The position numbers were made by a program, and so were the translations under genes. Source: Dipodascopsis uninucleata var. uninucleata (lineage: Eukaryota; Ascomycota; Lipomycetes; Lipomycetales; Lipomycetaceae). Taken from it: 64,000 nucleotides of DNA. This document shows positions 43,501 through 54,665 of this stretch, piece by piece. Below the pieces are notes generated by a model. The model was not told the origin of the DNA, made no database searches, and saw only the letters and a list, made by a program, of their open reading frames with translations. The stretch is from positions 496,001 to 560,000 of the forward strand of contig JAJLTO010000001.1 of NCBI GenBank assembly GCA_030568195.1. The letters are read 5' to 3'. Positions within the stretch are counted from its first letter, which is position 1, and each line of letters opens with the position of its first letter.

Positions 43501-46242
43501 CAGAGCAATGATGGGTCTAACGAAATTGATCTTAAGGCGATGTCATGGATTCAAGGCGTTCCTAAACATATTGCGGATTCAGTTTCCAAATCAGAATCTG
43601 AGAGGCAGAACGTCATTTTTGAATTTGTTAAGCTAGAAAAAAACTTTTTGGATGCTCTGCGTGCTTTTATACATGATTTCAAGAATGGTCTACTCCAAAG
43701 AGCAGGCTCAGATAGACCTATTGTGAGAAATACTCGACAGTTTCTCACTGAAGTTTTATCGAACACAGAAGATGTATATAATGTCAATTATGAGTACTTG
43801 TATAAGCCATTGCTGGCAAGACAGAAGCAAAATATGATTGTTGAAGGTATCGGTGATCTAATTTTGGGATGGATAAAGCCAGCTTGGAAAGTATATATAG
43901 AAAATGGCTCCAATCTAGAGAGATCTACTCAGACTTATTTCAATGAGAAGAATACAAATTCTGAATTCGAAAAATATGCAGCTGAGTTTGGTCGTAAATA
44001 TCCAACAAGTGGTGTTCGATCTGTTTTTGTGCATTTTACAAGATACAGTCTCACGTTAGATCGAATGATAAGCAGCGGCAGGCCAAGGCACGAGGAGCGT
44101 GTCATGTTAGAGAGAGCTATCCGGGAAATCAGAGAACTTGGTAGGAGTTTTGAATCTCGCTATGAGAGTGGCCAGAAACAGCACCATTTATTGGACCTCC
44201 AGAATGTCTTGCGATTTACAGACAGCGGTGTAAATATTGGAGATCTTAACTTGGCGGAAAAGCGCAGAGAAATTTTCCTACGAGAAACAGTCAAGGTGAA
44301 ACGAAACAAGACTGTACACATAATCGTACTAGACAATTACATGCTGGTATCTAAAATCGTGACAGATGTTACTGCCCCAGGCGGTTGCAGATACGAGCTT
44401 AGTTCCAAAACTGCTATTCCAATGGATTTCCTACAACTTGAATCTCGCGATCATGAGAGTATGAGTCAGACGTCTGCATTTGGTATCAGTAGTGTCTTGC
44501 ATCATAATAATAGTGATATATCTAGTTCTACTGGAGATGATCGTGGTGCACCACGTAGTATTGCGACTACTAGGCCTTCTGCAGAGCAGCTGCAAACTCA
44601 AGCAGTTGCTGTAACTAGAGCTTCCGAAGAGGATGACAGAATTGTTTATCCTTTCACTGTAAAACATTTGGGACGTAATGGAGAAGTTTTCACTTTCTAT
44701 ACTAGTACACGTCGAAACAGAGATCATTTTTGCGACATGATAGTATTAGCGAAGAATCACTATTTGTCTTCAAGATATACTCTTCGCTCAGAGCCGTTCT
44801 CTCTTGATGTACTATCCGATATGGCATTTGCTTACGAAAGCGGAAAAGCTCCTGATCTTCCAGTACCCTCTTCCGGATCTGTATTGGAGCATGCTATCAG
44901 AGCAGCTCAGTCATCTGTGGGAGGCGGAAAAAATGATGTTGTTCAGCCATTAGTAAGCACAAAAGTGAATTGTGCGGCATCATTCTATCCTGAGCAGTTA
45001 GGCTTCCACGCGCCTCTTAATCGATCATATGTTGTCTCCCGCAGACCTCATATCCTTGTTGGGTGCGATTATGGTGTATATCTCTGTGATGGAGGCGTCC
45101 GCCGTTGGCAGCCTGTTCTCCCACTAACAAAAGTAAGGCAGATAAAAGTTGTTCCTGAATATGGTATAGCTATAATACTATCAGAAAAGACACTTCTCAC
45201 ATACAACCTAGAGGCGCTATTGGCAGCACGACCTTTTGCATCGGTGGGCAAAATGGCTCAATTGACTAACGTGCCTAATAAAATCGCGGCGTGGATGAAG
45301 GGTTTAAATCAGCTTGATCTGAACGCACTGACTCCCATCCAGATATCAGGAAGTCGCGAAGCGTCGTTCTTTGATGTAGGAGTATTGAATGGACGAACTG
45401 TCATAGTCAGCCGTAGGCGAGATACATCGGATGAAGGATCGTTCAGAGTGTATGAACCTATAGGCGGAAAATTGGAGAGGTTCAATATGGATGTTCTTGA
45501 TCCGAATAACGCAGAGTCACGACATCTGAGAGTATTGACAATGCGTAGAAACGTACATGGCTGGGGCAGTATGAGAGCCGGAACCGATCCTGTGCGTGAA
45601 ACGGATACCTTCAGCGTGTCTCGCAAGTGCTCGGGTGTCAACATTCTGAAAAGATCACTGGTGCTTCATACAAATAAAGGATTTGAGTTCTACGTCATAG
45701 GCAGCGGTCTAGAAGGATTCATACTGCCAAGTTCGAAAACAATTGACGAGGCTACTCTAAAATGGCTTTCACAGAGTGACAACAGGCCGCTTGATTTTTT
45801 CCCAGTGTCGGATCAGGAGTTTCTGCTTTGCTATAGTCGTGGATGCATATTCTGCGATCGCAGTGGTTCGCTGTCACGTGCTATGCGAATAAATTTTTAC
45901 GGCACCCCCGCGGACGTAGCCTACATTAATTCGTACGTTCTTGCGTTTGACCATGAGTTTGTAGAGATATGGGACATTAACACCTGCACGCTCAAGCAGG
46001 TTATCACTGGTAGAGATGTGAAGCTTCTGAGCAAGCCGACGTTCTATCAATTGACGGACTTGTATTCGCGTTCAGGAGAGTCGATGAAGTCGCCAGAAGA
46101 GCGGGCCCAGGACGAGTGTGTAAATGCGGTCCTGTTCAAGGTGGCGCATCCTGAGATTGAGAGTCGACGATTAGGCCGTCAGCTTGTTTTGCGACTCAAG
46201 GCGAATAGAGACATGATCACGAGCAGCTCGGTAATGTCTTAA
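40506..46242 (+). CDS. ROM2: Rho1 guanine-nucleotide exchange factor (DEP-DH-PH-CNH), ROM2 class
   Basis: Activates Rho1 at the plasma membrane in cell-wall integrity and polarity signalling. Exons are 40506-40829 and 40996-46242, phase 0, with a 166-nt intron; about 1856 aa, well above Rom2 (1356). The first ~760 residues are disordered: Pro motifs (PPLPPK twice), many SPxR/S phosphosite-like runs and acidic stretches. A DEP domain (~800-885) precedes the DH catalytic domain (~975-1160, starting ERQNVIFEFVKLEKNF). A PH domain (~1195-1360, with KTVHIIVLDNYMLVSK) carries a Ser/His-rich insertion. The C-terminal CNH domain spans ~1430-1810. Domain order is diagnostic of fungal Rho1 GEFs. The start is the first ATG in frame; an upstream coding exon is possible because a TTGCAG precedes it. 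Confidence 0.93.
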
Positions 46243-47292
46243 TGAAGCGATGCGATGGATGAGAGTGTCTAATGAGTGCGAGACGCTGAGAATTCTTATA
46301 TGAACACGTTTGATGAGTTTACTACAGGTTAATGAATTTTTGAATTTTTATCTATTTCGCATTTTCGCATTCCTTTGGTTTTGGATTTCTCAGCAGTCAT
46401 TATGTTTTTTTTTCTAATCTTTTTGTTCCTGTGTTTGGCTTTCCTTTAATCCACAATTTTTTCCGCTTGGTATACTACTTGTATTTCTGTGTGACTATCC
46501 TGCACCCTGTGGTTTTTATTTTATCCTCTCGTTTATCGAAGCTGCTTACACAAGAATTTTGGTAATAGGACATGTGGTTGCTTGCGATAATTCTCTTCAC
46601 TGTTTATTTTGCTCTCTTGTGTCGTTAATCGTCTAATCTGGTTAGTCTTTATTCTTTTTTTATATTACTTGGCTGTATATTATAAAGTCGTCTTTACTAC
46701 TTGTCTTTTGTACCATCGACCTTAGAAACCTCGGTATATGGAGATCCGTTTGTGGTCTGCCAATACAGACAAAGCTTATCGCCATTTTAAGTAGTCCTTA
46801 ATTGGCTCTGGCGCAGAAGCAGAAGAACGCCTTGATCAAAGTTGTTCTCAATGCTACCCTGTGTACTGTTCAGCCGCACATATAGCGGCATATATACTTA
46901 ATTAATATGCTGCACTACTCCACTTGTGGAATAGCGCGAGGCTCAGTTGTAACAGAAATAGATTTGTACGAGTGCCAAGAACTGAATAAGGCCGGGTAAT
47001 CTCGCGTTGCCTCGAAAGCTGAAAAAAGAGGAAACGGATCGACGTACATAAAGTAGCGATTGGGCCCCTACAGTACTCCGGACAGGAACCGATTTTCTCC
47101 AGATAATATAGTACCGCTTACTGCTGAGAGTACTTTTAGCATCTTCAGAAGTAGAAAAGAGAGGCAGCGAAAACTGGCTGAGAGCTAGCACAGCATACAC
47201 TCGAGACCAAGCATCTACGTACCCCAATCAGTACGCAGTATTTACGAACTCAGATGATAAATAAAGTGGCAGTAGTAATAGTAAGATAGACT
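46243..47292. other. Intergenic region Rho-GEF / mannosyltransferase
   Basis: The first ~450 bp are strongly T-rich, as expected of a 3' UTR and terminator on the + strand. The rest is the promoter of the next gene. The minus-strand open frame at 46943-47227 has no recognisable sequence. Confidence 0.5.
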
Positions 47293-48435
47293 ATGGGACA
47301 TCCGGGGCAAACGCGCTCAAAACAGCATGCAGTTGTCCTTGCACTCGGTGTACTGACTCTACTATACTTGTTTGCCAAATCACAGTCATCAGTTACGGTT
47401 TCTTCTGGCTCTAAGAGCGTGATCGAAGGCTCGCTCGTCGGTTCAGATACAGAGCTTAAGCTGTACAGACAGTCTGTGTCTAAGAAATTGCAAAACCTGT
47501 TTTCGTACGATCCATCTATACAGACCCGATTTCCCAAGCAAATCTGGCAGACATGGAAGTACGCTCCCTCAGACGTGAGGTTCAGCGCAAAACTGCTACG
47601 AACGACTAAAACCTGGAGATCTCTGAATGGAGAGTACATACACGAGATCTTGGACGATGACATGGCCTCATCGCTAGTCCACCAATTCTATGCTGCCATC
47701 CCAGAGGTGATAGAGGCTTACGTGTCAATGCCAAAGCCAATTCTCCGTGCCGATTTTTTTCGCTACTTAATTCTCCTAGCTAGAGGCGGTGTATACTCTG
47801 ATGTAGACACCATTGCTCTCAAGAATGTTGATGAATGGCTGGCTTTAGGAATGAGTGATGTCTCGAGCTCTACAGGAAACATAAATTTATCGGGGCTTGA
47901 AGTATCCTCTGGCGATAAATCGCCAGAAATCAAGCAAAAGATAGCCGAGCTCGAGCGTGAATGGTCAAAGAAGGCTGGACTAGTCGTGGGAATCGAAGCT
48001 GACCCTGACAGGCCTGATTGGCACGATTGGTATGCACGCAGAGTTCAGTTCTGCCAGTGGACTATCTATGCTAAGAAAGGGCATCCTGTTTTGGCGCACA
48101 TTGTTTCTCATATCACGACAGAAACACTTCGACGAAAGGCGACTGGCAAGCTTGAGCTGGCAAGAACCAAAGAATCAGGGTCGCAGATTATGGACTGGAC
48201 CGGTCCTGGTATTTGGACTGACACCATATTTAATTATTTGGAAGGTACTACTTGGAAGGATATAACTGGTTTACAGAAGGGTATGCTCGTGAAAGATGTC
48301 ATCTTATTGCCTATTACCAGTTTCAGTCCTGGTGTTGGAGCAATGGGTGCACACCAACCAGACCATCCCCATGCGTTGGTGCAGCACACTTTTGAAGGAT
48401 CTTGGAAACCAGAAGACGAAAGACACGTTGGATAG
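47293..48435 (+). CDS. Och1/Hoc1-type alpha-1,6-mannosyltransferase (GT32)
   Basis: A Golgi type II membrane glycosyltransferase that starts or extends outer-chain N-glycan mannans. The single exon encodes 380 aa (Och1 480, Hoc1 396). A short basic tail is followed by one membrane anchor, VVLALGVLTLLYLFA, near residues 14-31, then a stem. The catalytic domain begins FPKQIWQTWKYAPSD, the Och1-family start. RADFFRYLILLARGGVYSDVDT contains the DXD metal-nucleotide site near residue 168. Later conserved pieces include QFCQWTIYAKKGHPV, DWTGPGIWTD and SFSPGVGAMG. It could be Och1 or Hoc1 or another paralogue; its length is nearer Hoc1. Confidence 0.88.
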   Translation: MGHPGQTRSKQHAVVLALGVLTLLYLFAKSQSSVTVSSGSKSVIEGSLVGSDTELKLYRQSVSKKLQNLFSYDPSIQTRFPKQIWQTWKYAPSDVRFSAKLLRTTKTWRSLNGEYIHEILDDDMASSLVHQFYAAIPEVIEAYVSMPKPILRADFFRYLILLARGGVYSDVDTIALKNVDEWLALGMSDVSSSTGNINLSGLEVSSGDKSPEIKQKIAELEREWSKKAGLVVGIEADPDRPDWHDWYARRVQFCQWTIYAKKGHPVLAHIVSHITTETLRRKATGKLELARTKESGSQIMDWTGPGIWTDTIFNYLEGTTWKDITGLQKGMLVKDVILLPITSFSPGVGAMGAHQPDHPHALVQHTFEGSWKPEDERHVG

Positions 48436-49164
48436 ACAGTGGCAAAATTTCTGATTCTTGTCGATCATGTATATGATCTATTTGTTACTCTTCGTGCAGT
48501 ATCTCCTTGTCAGAGATGAGCATCGATAGTACATTTGATGGTCTACAATCACGGCCAGCTCCATAATATTCGGTCGGTTACGTCAATTGAGAGTATAAGG
48601 AATAATACAATCTCAAGATAATCGATGGGACTTACGTGTATATATAACTTGGGGTTTAGAACAGGATGAGATTTTGAGCGGGTTTATAGGAGAGATATCT
48701 AGACATGAAAAAAATGGGCCATTTGCCTGTTGACAGCGAATTATATATACAAGTAATAGTTATAATAAAAATTCACTCATATTTCTACACATATGTAATA
48801 TTCACGAATAGAATTAGAAATATTTTTGCGAGGCTTGTAGCACAGTAGATACTTATCGCTTTGCTGTGAAGCTTTAGTTAGATTTATTGTAAGGGTAACA
48901 GATTAACTCTCACATGACTGCTCACAAGGAACCTCAAACTACGCGTTATAAACCGCAAAACGCGTCTTGCGCATAATGTCTCATGAATGTTATAGAAGAA
49001 ACACCACAATTTATCAATTTATTGAAAATCCAGCGCTGCCAGTACATATGTGTATGATTTATAACACATATTCGGATAAAGATAAATTGTGGAGGTATAT
49101 AGATTACTGATTGCAGTTTGCAGAAGCTTTCTATCGCAGAAGCCAGAGGTGGGTTCAACGCCAG
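48436..49164. other. Intergenic region mannosyltransferase / ARP1
   Basis: AT-rich spacer with the terminator of one gene and promoter of the next. No repeat or RNA gene is visible. Confidence 0.5.
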
Positions 49165-50427
49165 ATGGAACTGCCGACGGTGTTAACGAATCAGCCGTTC
49201 GTGCTAGACAATGGAAGTGGAGAAATAAAAGCAGGTTTCGCAGGTAGTGAGCATCCACAAGTATTTTTTCCTACCTATGTTGGTCGACCGAAGCATACCC
49301 GGGTAATGGCTGGTGCCAGAGAGGGCGACTATTTCGTTGGACCAGAGGCTCAAGAACTGAGAGGATTGCTTAAGATACGGTATCCTGTCGAACATGGAAT
49401 CATTACGGATTGGGCTGATATGGAGCGAATTTGGAGTTATGTGTACTCACAGGGTCTAAAGATTCAGTCCGAAGATCATCCGGTCCTACTAACCGAGGCA
49501 CCTTTGAATCCTCGACGAAACCGAGCAAAAGCAGCAGAAGTTCTGTTCGAGACTTTCAACGTACCCGCTATGTTCGTCTCGGTCCAAGCAGTTCTTGCGT
49601 TATATGCCTCAGGACGGACTACAGGACTGGTTTTAGATGCAGGTGATGGCGTGTGCCATGCTGTTCCGATATATGAGGGTTTTGCTGTGACAAATGCTGT
49701 CAGACGAGTGGATGTCGCTGGCAGAGAAGTAACGGATCAACTGGCTGTTTTATTACGAAAGCACGCTGGTATAACGATGCATACCAGTGCTGAAAGAGAA
49801 ATTGTAAGGCAGATTAAAGAAAAAATGTGTTACGTTGCTGCAGATTTGCGAAAGGAGGAGCGTGAAGCGCGAAAAAATGAGATGACGTCGGTTACAAAGT
49901 CAGCTGGCGCAATTGGATCTGGTGTTGGTATGAACACCGGCTTGAGCAACGTAATGGGAAGTGGTAGTGCATCTGGTGGCAATTCTGGAAGTTTAGTAAC
50001 TAAATTGAGTGCCGATGAATTCGTCCTTCCTGATGGAAATATTCTCAGATTAGGTGCGGAAAGATTCAGAGCGCCAGAGGTCCTGTTTGATCCTTCCATA
50101 CTGGGTCTAGAATATCCTGGATATCCAGATATGCTCGAAGAATGTCTTGGTAGAACGGACGTGGACTTGAGACGACCTCTGTATTCGAATATTGTTCTCT
50201 CGGGAGGAAGTACACTATTGCGAGGGTTTGGAGATCGTATGCTTGCGGAAATGAAGACGAGAGCACCTCGCGATGTCAAACTCCGAATATACGCTCCACC
50301 GGAACGAAAGTATTCTACCTGGATTGGCGGTTCAATTTTGGCTGGTTTAAGCACCTTCAGAAAGATGTGGGTCTCTGTGGAAGAATGGCATGAGAATCCG
50401 GAGTTAATTCATATCAAGAGTATATAA
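49165..50427 (+). CDS. ARP1: Actin-related protein Arp1 (centractin, dynactin filament subunit)
   Basis: Arp1 builds the short filament of dynactin, which activates dynein for nuclear migration. The single exon, from the ATG at 49165 ([19 protein letters not shown]), encodes 420 aa; the usual length is 375-385. Actin-fold nucleotide motifs are [27 protein letters not shown] and [17 protein letters not shown]. The centractin signature [13 protein letters not shown] and [11 protein letters not shown] are present. The excess length is a ~40-residue Gly/Ser-rich insertion between the DLRKEE helix and DEFVLPDGN, in the subdomain-4-to-3 region where actins are compact. The frame stays open through it and its codon use does not differ, so it is probably translated. 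Confidence 0.93.
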   Translation: MELPTVLTNQPFVLDNGSGEIKAGFAGSEHPQVFFPTYVGRPKHTRVMAGAREGDYFVGPEAQELRGLLKIRYPVEHGIITDWADMERIWSYVYSQGLKIQSEDHPVLLTEAPLNPRRNRAKAAEVLFETFNVPAMFVSVQAVLALYASGRTTGLVLDAGDGVCHAVPIYEGFAVTNAVRRVDVAGREVTDQLAVLLRKHAGITMHTSAEREIVRQIKEKMCYVAADLRKEEREARKNEMTSVTKSAGAIGSGVGMNTGLSNVMGSGSASGGNSGSLVTKLSADEFVLPDGNILRLGAERFRAPEVLFDPSILGLEYPGYPDMLEECLGRTDVDLRRPLYSNIVLSGGSTLLRGFGDRMLAEMKTRAPRDVKLRIYAPPERKYSTWIGGSILAGLSTFRKMWVSVEEWHENPELIHIKSI

Positions 50428-50783
50428 AATAGATAAAAAATTTCTATCGATTTTCCAGACTTTTTGTTTATAGAAACTATCTAGGCTCAAGAGATTTTAC
50501 AGAACTGACAAAATAATGGCACTACAATAATGAGCGGGATAATTGGTCACGAAGTAGTAAGAATTTGAATAAATAACGTTTTGTTAATTATCATTCCTGC
50601 AGGACCTTGATAAATTGAGCTTATATTTCATCTTTATATTGAAAAATAAGCTGAACGGCGATTTCACACTCGCCCTCTCTTTAGATTTAAAAACTCTCTT
50701 GTAATACCATATCCAAAACTTTTTTCTTCCATGACGGTTACCAAATCATAATATACAAGAATTGAATGACGCACACTCTACTC
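50428..50783. other. Convergent intergenic region ARP1 / PAR32-like
   Basis: AT-rich 3' flanks. Nothing else is seen. Confidence 0.6.
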
Positions 50784-51257
50784 TTAGGAACGCCTTGGCT
50801 CTGCGCTGCGAGACCGAGATCGCGATCGAGTGGCAGAAAGCGGTCTTGTAAGTCTACTTAAGAAACTTTCGTCACCTTGCTCGGTGCGCTCTTCACTTGG
50901 ATCTCCTTCTACCATAATATTTCCAGTCCCTCCTCTACCGATCTTGTATACGTCTCCCTTTTTGACTTCGATGGCATCATCCACTTCCTGGAGGTATTGA
51001 TCTGGGCTCATTGTAGAAAGATTGTCCACTGACTGAATATTTCCATATCCGCCTCGACCAGTATGGAAAGTTGCATCTGGAGACGTAAAAACCTGTAGAG
51101 GTGCAGGTGATGAATCGCTATCTGGCTGTGTGGTTATGTTACCAGCGCCTCCGCGGCCGAAATGACGTGCTGGAGGACTTTTTTTCTCTTGCTGCTCGCT
51201 GTGGCCATTGCTAGTCTCCCTAGTCTGCTGTTGGGCGTCCGATTTCCAAGAACGCAT
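50784..51257 (-). CDS. PAR32: PAR32-like GRGG-repeat protein (DUF3602)
   Basis: A small, disordered, hydrophilic protein of 157 aa with three copies of a GRGGxGNI motif: HFGRGGAGNI (~33), HTGRGGYGNI (~72) and KIGRGGTGNI (~105). This repeat defines the fungal DUF3602/Par32 family. In S. cerevisiae, Par32 is phosphorylated in response to rapamycin and blocks ammonium transporters downstream of TORC1; whether this protein does so is inference. A Ser/Arg-rich C-terminus (SATRSRSRSRSAEP) offers phosphorylation sites. It is shorter than Par32 (295 aa). The start ATG at 51257 is preceded by a divergent promoter shared with HFD1. Confidence 0.8.
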   Translation of the reverse strand: MRSWKSDAQQQTRETSNGHSEQQEKKSPPARHFGRGGAGNITTQPDSDSSPAPLQVFTSPDATFHTGRGGYGNIQSVDNLSTMSPDQYLQEVDDAIEVKKGDVYKIGRGGTGNIMVEGDPSEERTEQGDESFLSRLTRPLSATRSRSRSRSAEPRRS

Positions 51258-51458
51258 TTTATCTATATTTGTATAACAGATTCTGCTAAGTGAGCGGAGT
51301 TGATTTGAACCTGACTGCTGTTGCTGTATATGCGAAATGAAAAAAAATTGTGATCTGGTGTCTATACCGATCTGTCAGTGATGTCACGAAAGACTGATTT
51401 TAACTACAGAATTCCAAGAGGGAGAAAAGTGATCCTGAAGCGAGAGGGAAATACTCGC

Positions 51459-51506
<48 letters not shown>
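51459..51506. repeat. Compound microsatellite (AT)11(GT)13
   Basis: Eleven AT units run straight into thirteen GT units. It lies about 200 bp upstream of the PAR32-like start. Alternating purine/pyrimidine runs of this kind can adopt Z-DNA or slip in replication. Confidence 0.95.
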
Positions 51507-52172
51507 TTAAAAGAGTCAATGTGACACTAGCTAATTTGTAGAGGATACAACGCGAATGTAGAGCAAAACCGTGGAAATAAATCCTAGAGCTGATTTGGTG
51601 ATTTACTAGCTGCGAAGAAAAAAGTCTTATTTGCCAAGTTGACTCTGATTTATGAGCAACCTTAACTTCCTGCCCTTGCAAGCAGTTCTACCTTCTTGGA
51701 ATGGTCAATTATCGAAGATGTCTTGGTAAAGAATTGTCTAATATATCATATAGCAAGACAATTTGATGGTAAAACAGACATGAAAAATTACGAAATCGTC
51801 TCCCCAAGTAGTCCGAATCCAACACACGTCAACTGCATAACGTCACGAGTTCGACCACAGTACGACTTTCGATGCCTGTGTTCTGGATTAGCACGTTTAC
51901 CCTAGACCCTCATACATCTAACCAGGCTTATGGAATGTTAAACTACTAAGGTACTAATAGATTTCTCTGTAGGCTGCTATACGTTCATGGATAGTTGGCC
52001 ACCACTGCATATTTATATACACATTTTGTATTGATATTCATAATCAAAGAGAAAGTCCAGAATTTGGAGATATATTATTTTTCTCTTTCACAAATTCTCA
52101 AATCTTGACTTGGTTTTGCCAGCTATTCATTCCTTGGCTCTAATTGTCCTCGCTTCTAATATTTAAAACTAT

Positions 52173-52180
52173 TCACGTGA
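52173..52180. promoter_or_regulatory. TCACGTGA E-box upstream of HFD1
   Basis: A perfect palindrome 279 bp upstream of the HFD1 start codon, in the expected range for a yeast activator site. Cbf1-type by sequence only. Confidence 0.45.
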
Positions 52181-52458
52181 CATATGCTGGGCCTCCCGTA
52201 TTTGATAGTAGGTTTAGGTTAATGTATTGGAATGGCACGATAGCCCAACCGAGGCAGGATCGACTAAGTTGAAAGAAGCAAGAACGAGAATGATTACACC
52301 ATTTAAATATTGAATCGACGGAGCTGAAGATAGCTGGATTTATTTATAAGTAGATCCCTTGATTTTGACAAGAACAGAAGAATAGGAATTGACCAGACTT
52401 GCGTTTATAATCATCGTGCTGTTATATGCAAAATATCTACGTGAATACACAATCTTGA

Positions 52459-54093
52459 ATGATGCAGACAATGCAGAGAAGCGAGGAAGCCGAAGCCATT
52501 CTCCATGGCTTAGATCATGATCATCAGACGATCGTGGAGACATTCAAAACTAATAAAACGAAAAACTTATCCTTTCGAAAAGAGCAGCTTCGCAACTTGT
52601 ACTATGGGTTACTTGATCGTCAAGATGAATTAACTGAGGCTATGCGAAAAGATATACACAAGTCAAGGCATGAGACGATCCTGTCAGAAATACTTACCCC
52701 ATTGTCAGAAATAGTCATGACTATCGAAAACCTGGACAGCTGGGCGAAGATAAAGCGTGTAAACTCTGACTTAATCTATTTCGCTATGCAGCCAAGAATC
52801 CAGAGCTCTCCGATTGGTACCGTTCTCATATTGTCACCCTGGAATTATCCTATTTTGCTCACAATGTCACCTCTCATAGGCGCCATAGCTGCTGGCAACA
52901 CTGTGCTCATCAAATTCCCGGAACAGACACCATATACCAGCCAAGTTCTGAAGGACATAGTAGATACAACTCTCGATAATGACGCGTATCGTGCAGTTTT
53001 GGGGGATCTGTCGGTCAGCAAGAAGCTTCTTACCTATAAGTATGATTTTATTTTCTACACCGGTAGCACGAAAGTCGGCAAGGAGATTGCTGTCGCTGCA
53101 GCTAAGAATCTTACACCCTATGTCCTAGAGCTGGGCGGAAAATGCCCAGTTCTACTTATGGATAACGCGAATATGGAGTTGGCGGCAAAAAGAATTGTCT
53201 GGGGCAAATGCATGAATAGTGGACAAACGTGCGTTGCACCTGATTATATCCTTGTCAAACGCGGTCTGGAAGATGAATTTTTCGACGCGCTGAAAAAGGC
53301 TATTGAATCTTTCTTCCCAAAATATAACAAAGATAATGAAGATTATACTCATTTGATTCATGACAATCATTACGATCGTATAGTGAATATGATTGAGGAC
53401 ACGAAGGGCAAGATTGTGATCGGTGATATATTAACCGCAGACAGAGAATCTAGATTTGTTCCTCTGACGGTTGTTAAAGATGTAGAGCCAGAAGATGTTA
53501 CGATGCAGGATGAGATTTTTGGCCCTATCTTACCTGTTATATCGGTCAATTCTATTGACGAAGCAATTGCTTATGTGAACAAATTTCATGATACGCCCCT
53601 TGACCTATATTTATTCTCAAGCAAACACTCGGATCAAGAGAAGGTCCTCAACGAGACAAGATCTGGTGGCTTAATGATCAACGGTACCGTGCTCAATGTC
53701 AGTACGCTGTACCTGCCTTTTGGTGGTGTTGGCACTTCAGGGACCGGCTCTTATCATGGAAAGTTCTCATTTGATACTTTCTCTCATAAACGTGCAGTAT
53801 TAACACACCCATTTTGGGTTAACGTTATTACTGGTCTTTTATTTCCACCTTACAGCGAGTCAAAGGGCAATACTATAACCGCTATCTTAGCACCAGCGCC
53901 TTCATTTCCACGGCATGGTCCATTCTCTACCTCGTTAGCTGCAAGGTTGGCATATAAGATTAATAAAGGGGTGGCAGCAGGTATTGCATTTCTGGTTCTA
54001 AGTATCTCTTCGGTTGCCCTCTTTAATAGCAATAACCGTTCTTCTATTGTGAACTCGATTTCGAGATTATTCACTTCTTCTTCTAGGGGTTGA
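52459..54093 (+). CDS. HFD1: Fatty aldehyde dehydrogenase Hfd1, tail-anchored
   Basis: Oxidises long-chain aldehydes such as hexadecenal from sphingolipid breakdown; the yeast enzyme also serves coenzyme Q precursor synthesis from 4-hydroxybenzaldehyde. The single exon encodes 544 aa (Hfd1 532). The class 3 ALDH fold is evident: SPWNYPILLTMSPLIGAIAAG (substrate funnel), FYTGSTKVGKEI (NAD binding), general base Glu in YVLELGGKCPV near 224, catalytic Cys in MNSGQTCVAPDY near 256, and EIFGPILPV. A C-terminal extension ends in a hydrophobic segment, AAGIAFLVLSISSVALF (~505-522), then a polar tail, matching a tail anchor for the outer mitochondrial, lipid-droplet or ER membrane. The start is ATG at 52459; a second Met is adjacent. 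Confidence 0.94.
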   Translation: MMQTMQRSEEAEAILHGLDHDHQTIVETFKTNKTKNLSFRKEQLRNLYYGLLDRQDELTEAMRKDIHKSRHETILSEILTPLSEIVMTIENLDSWAKIKRVNSDLIYFAMQPRIQSSPIGTVLILSPWNYPILLTMSPLIGAIAAGNTVLIKFPEQTPYTSQVLKDIVDTTLDNDAYRAVLGDLSVSKKLLTYKYDFIFYTGSTKVGKEIAVAAAKNLTPYVLELGGKCPVLLMDNANMELAAKRIVWGKCMNSGQTCVAPDYILVKRGLEDEFFDALKKAIESFFPKYNKDNEDYTHLIHDNHYDRIVNMIEDTKGKIVIGDILTADRESRFVPLTVVKDVEPEDVTMQDEIFGPILPVISVNSIDEAIAYVNKFHDTPLDLYLFSSKHSDQEKVLNETRSGGLMINGTVLNVSTLYLPFGGVGTSGTGSYHGKFSFDTFSHKRAVLTHPFWVNVITGLLFPPYSESKGNTITAILAPAPSFPRHGPFSTSLAARLAYKINKGVAAGIAFLVLSISSVALFNSNNRSSIVNSISRLFTSSSRG

Positions 54094-54665
54094 ATATTTA
54101 GAATAATCTCCGTTAATTACAAATTATCTTCTGTCATATTTTATTGTATCCAGCTTGATAATGATTTATTGTCTCGGTTTTATCTTGTTTCTAAAGTTCT
54201 TCTTTATCCTCATTGTCACTCCCACTAAAAGTCGAGTCAGTATAGGCTGCATATGCAGATTCAGTACATTGAACGTTTAATTAAAGCAACGTTTAATAGT
54301 ATATAAATAATGTTACGTAAGATTTGAGTAACACGAGTTAGCTTAATTGGCAAACGCAGTCACGCTACAACCCTAAAATGGTACTAAAATATAGGGTAGA
54401 GAGAACTTAAACGAATAATAACCCACAACACAAAATTTTTATATGTAGCAACTATATGGGAATTGCATATGGTGAATTAAGCACCAAAACAGCTGCACCC
54501 CCCAAGTTTAGTGTGCTTGACTCTGTACACTGTTGAAGATTTTATTCTTGGTCTCTTTTTTTTCTTGTCCATAAATATTTCTTTCGAACTTTTGTAAATC
54601 AGTTGCATTTAGTTCTATACACATATCTTTTTTCTGGATCTCATTCATCTAGTTGATTGATCAGC
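54094..54665. promoter_or_regulatory. ASC1 upstream region
   Basis: Contains the HFD1 3' flank and the ASC1 promoter. A CT-rich, T-rich stretch just before the ASC1 start suits a highly expressed ribosomal-type gene. A TTAGCTTAATTGGCAA piece near 54339 resembles a tRNA A box but lacks the rest of a tRNA. Confidence 0.5.

Larger units (their letters stand above)
51258..52458. promoter_or_regulatory. Divergent promoter PAR32-like / HFD1
   Basis: A 1.2-kb region containing a compound AT/GT microsatellite at 51459-51506 and a TCACGTGA palindrome at 52173-52180. The open frames at 51400-51681 (-) and 51696-51905 (+) look like chance. Confidence 0.5.

Noticed and set aside
51295-51330. B-box-like GATTTGAACC
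   Set aside because: Flanking bases cannot form a T stem, and no A box is nearby.
54335-54420. tRNA A-box-like TTAGCTTAATTGGCAA upstream of ASC1
   Set aside because: No B box within 100 nt and no acceptor-stem pairing.
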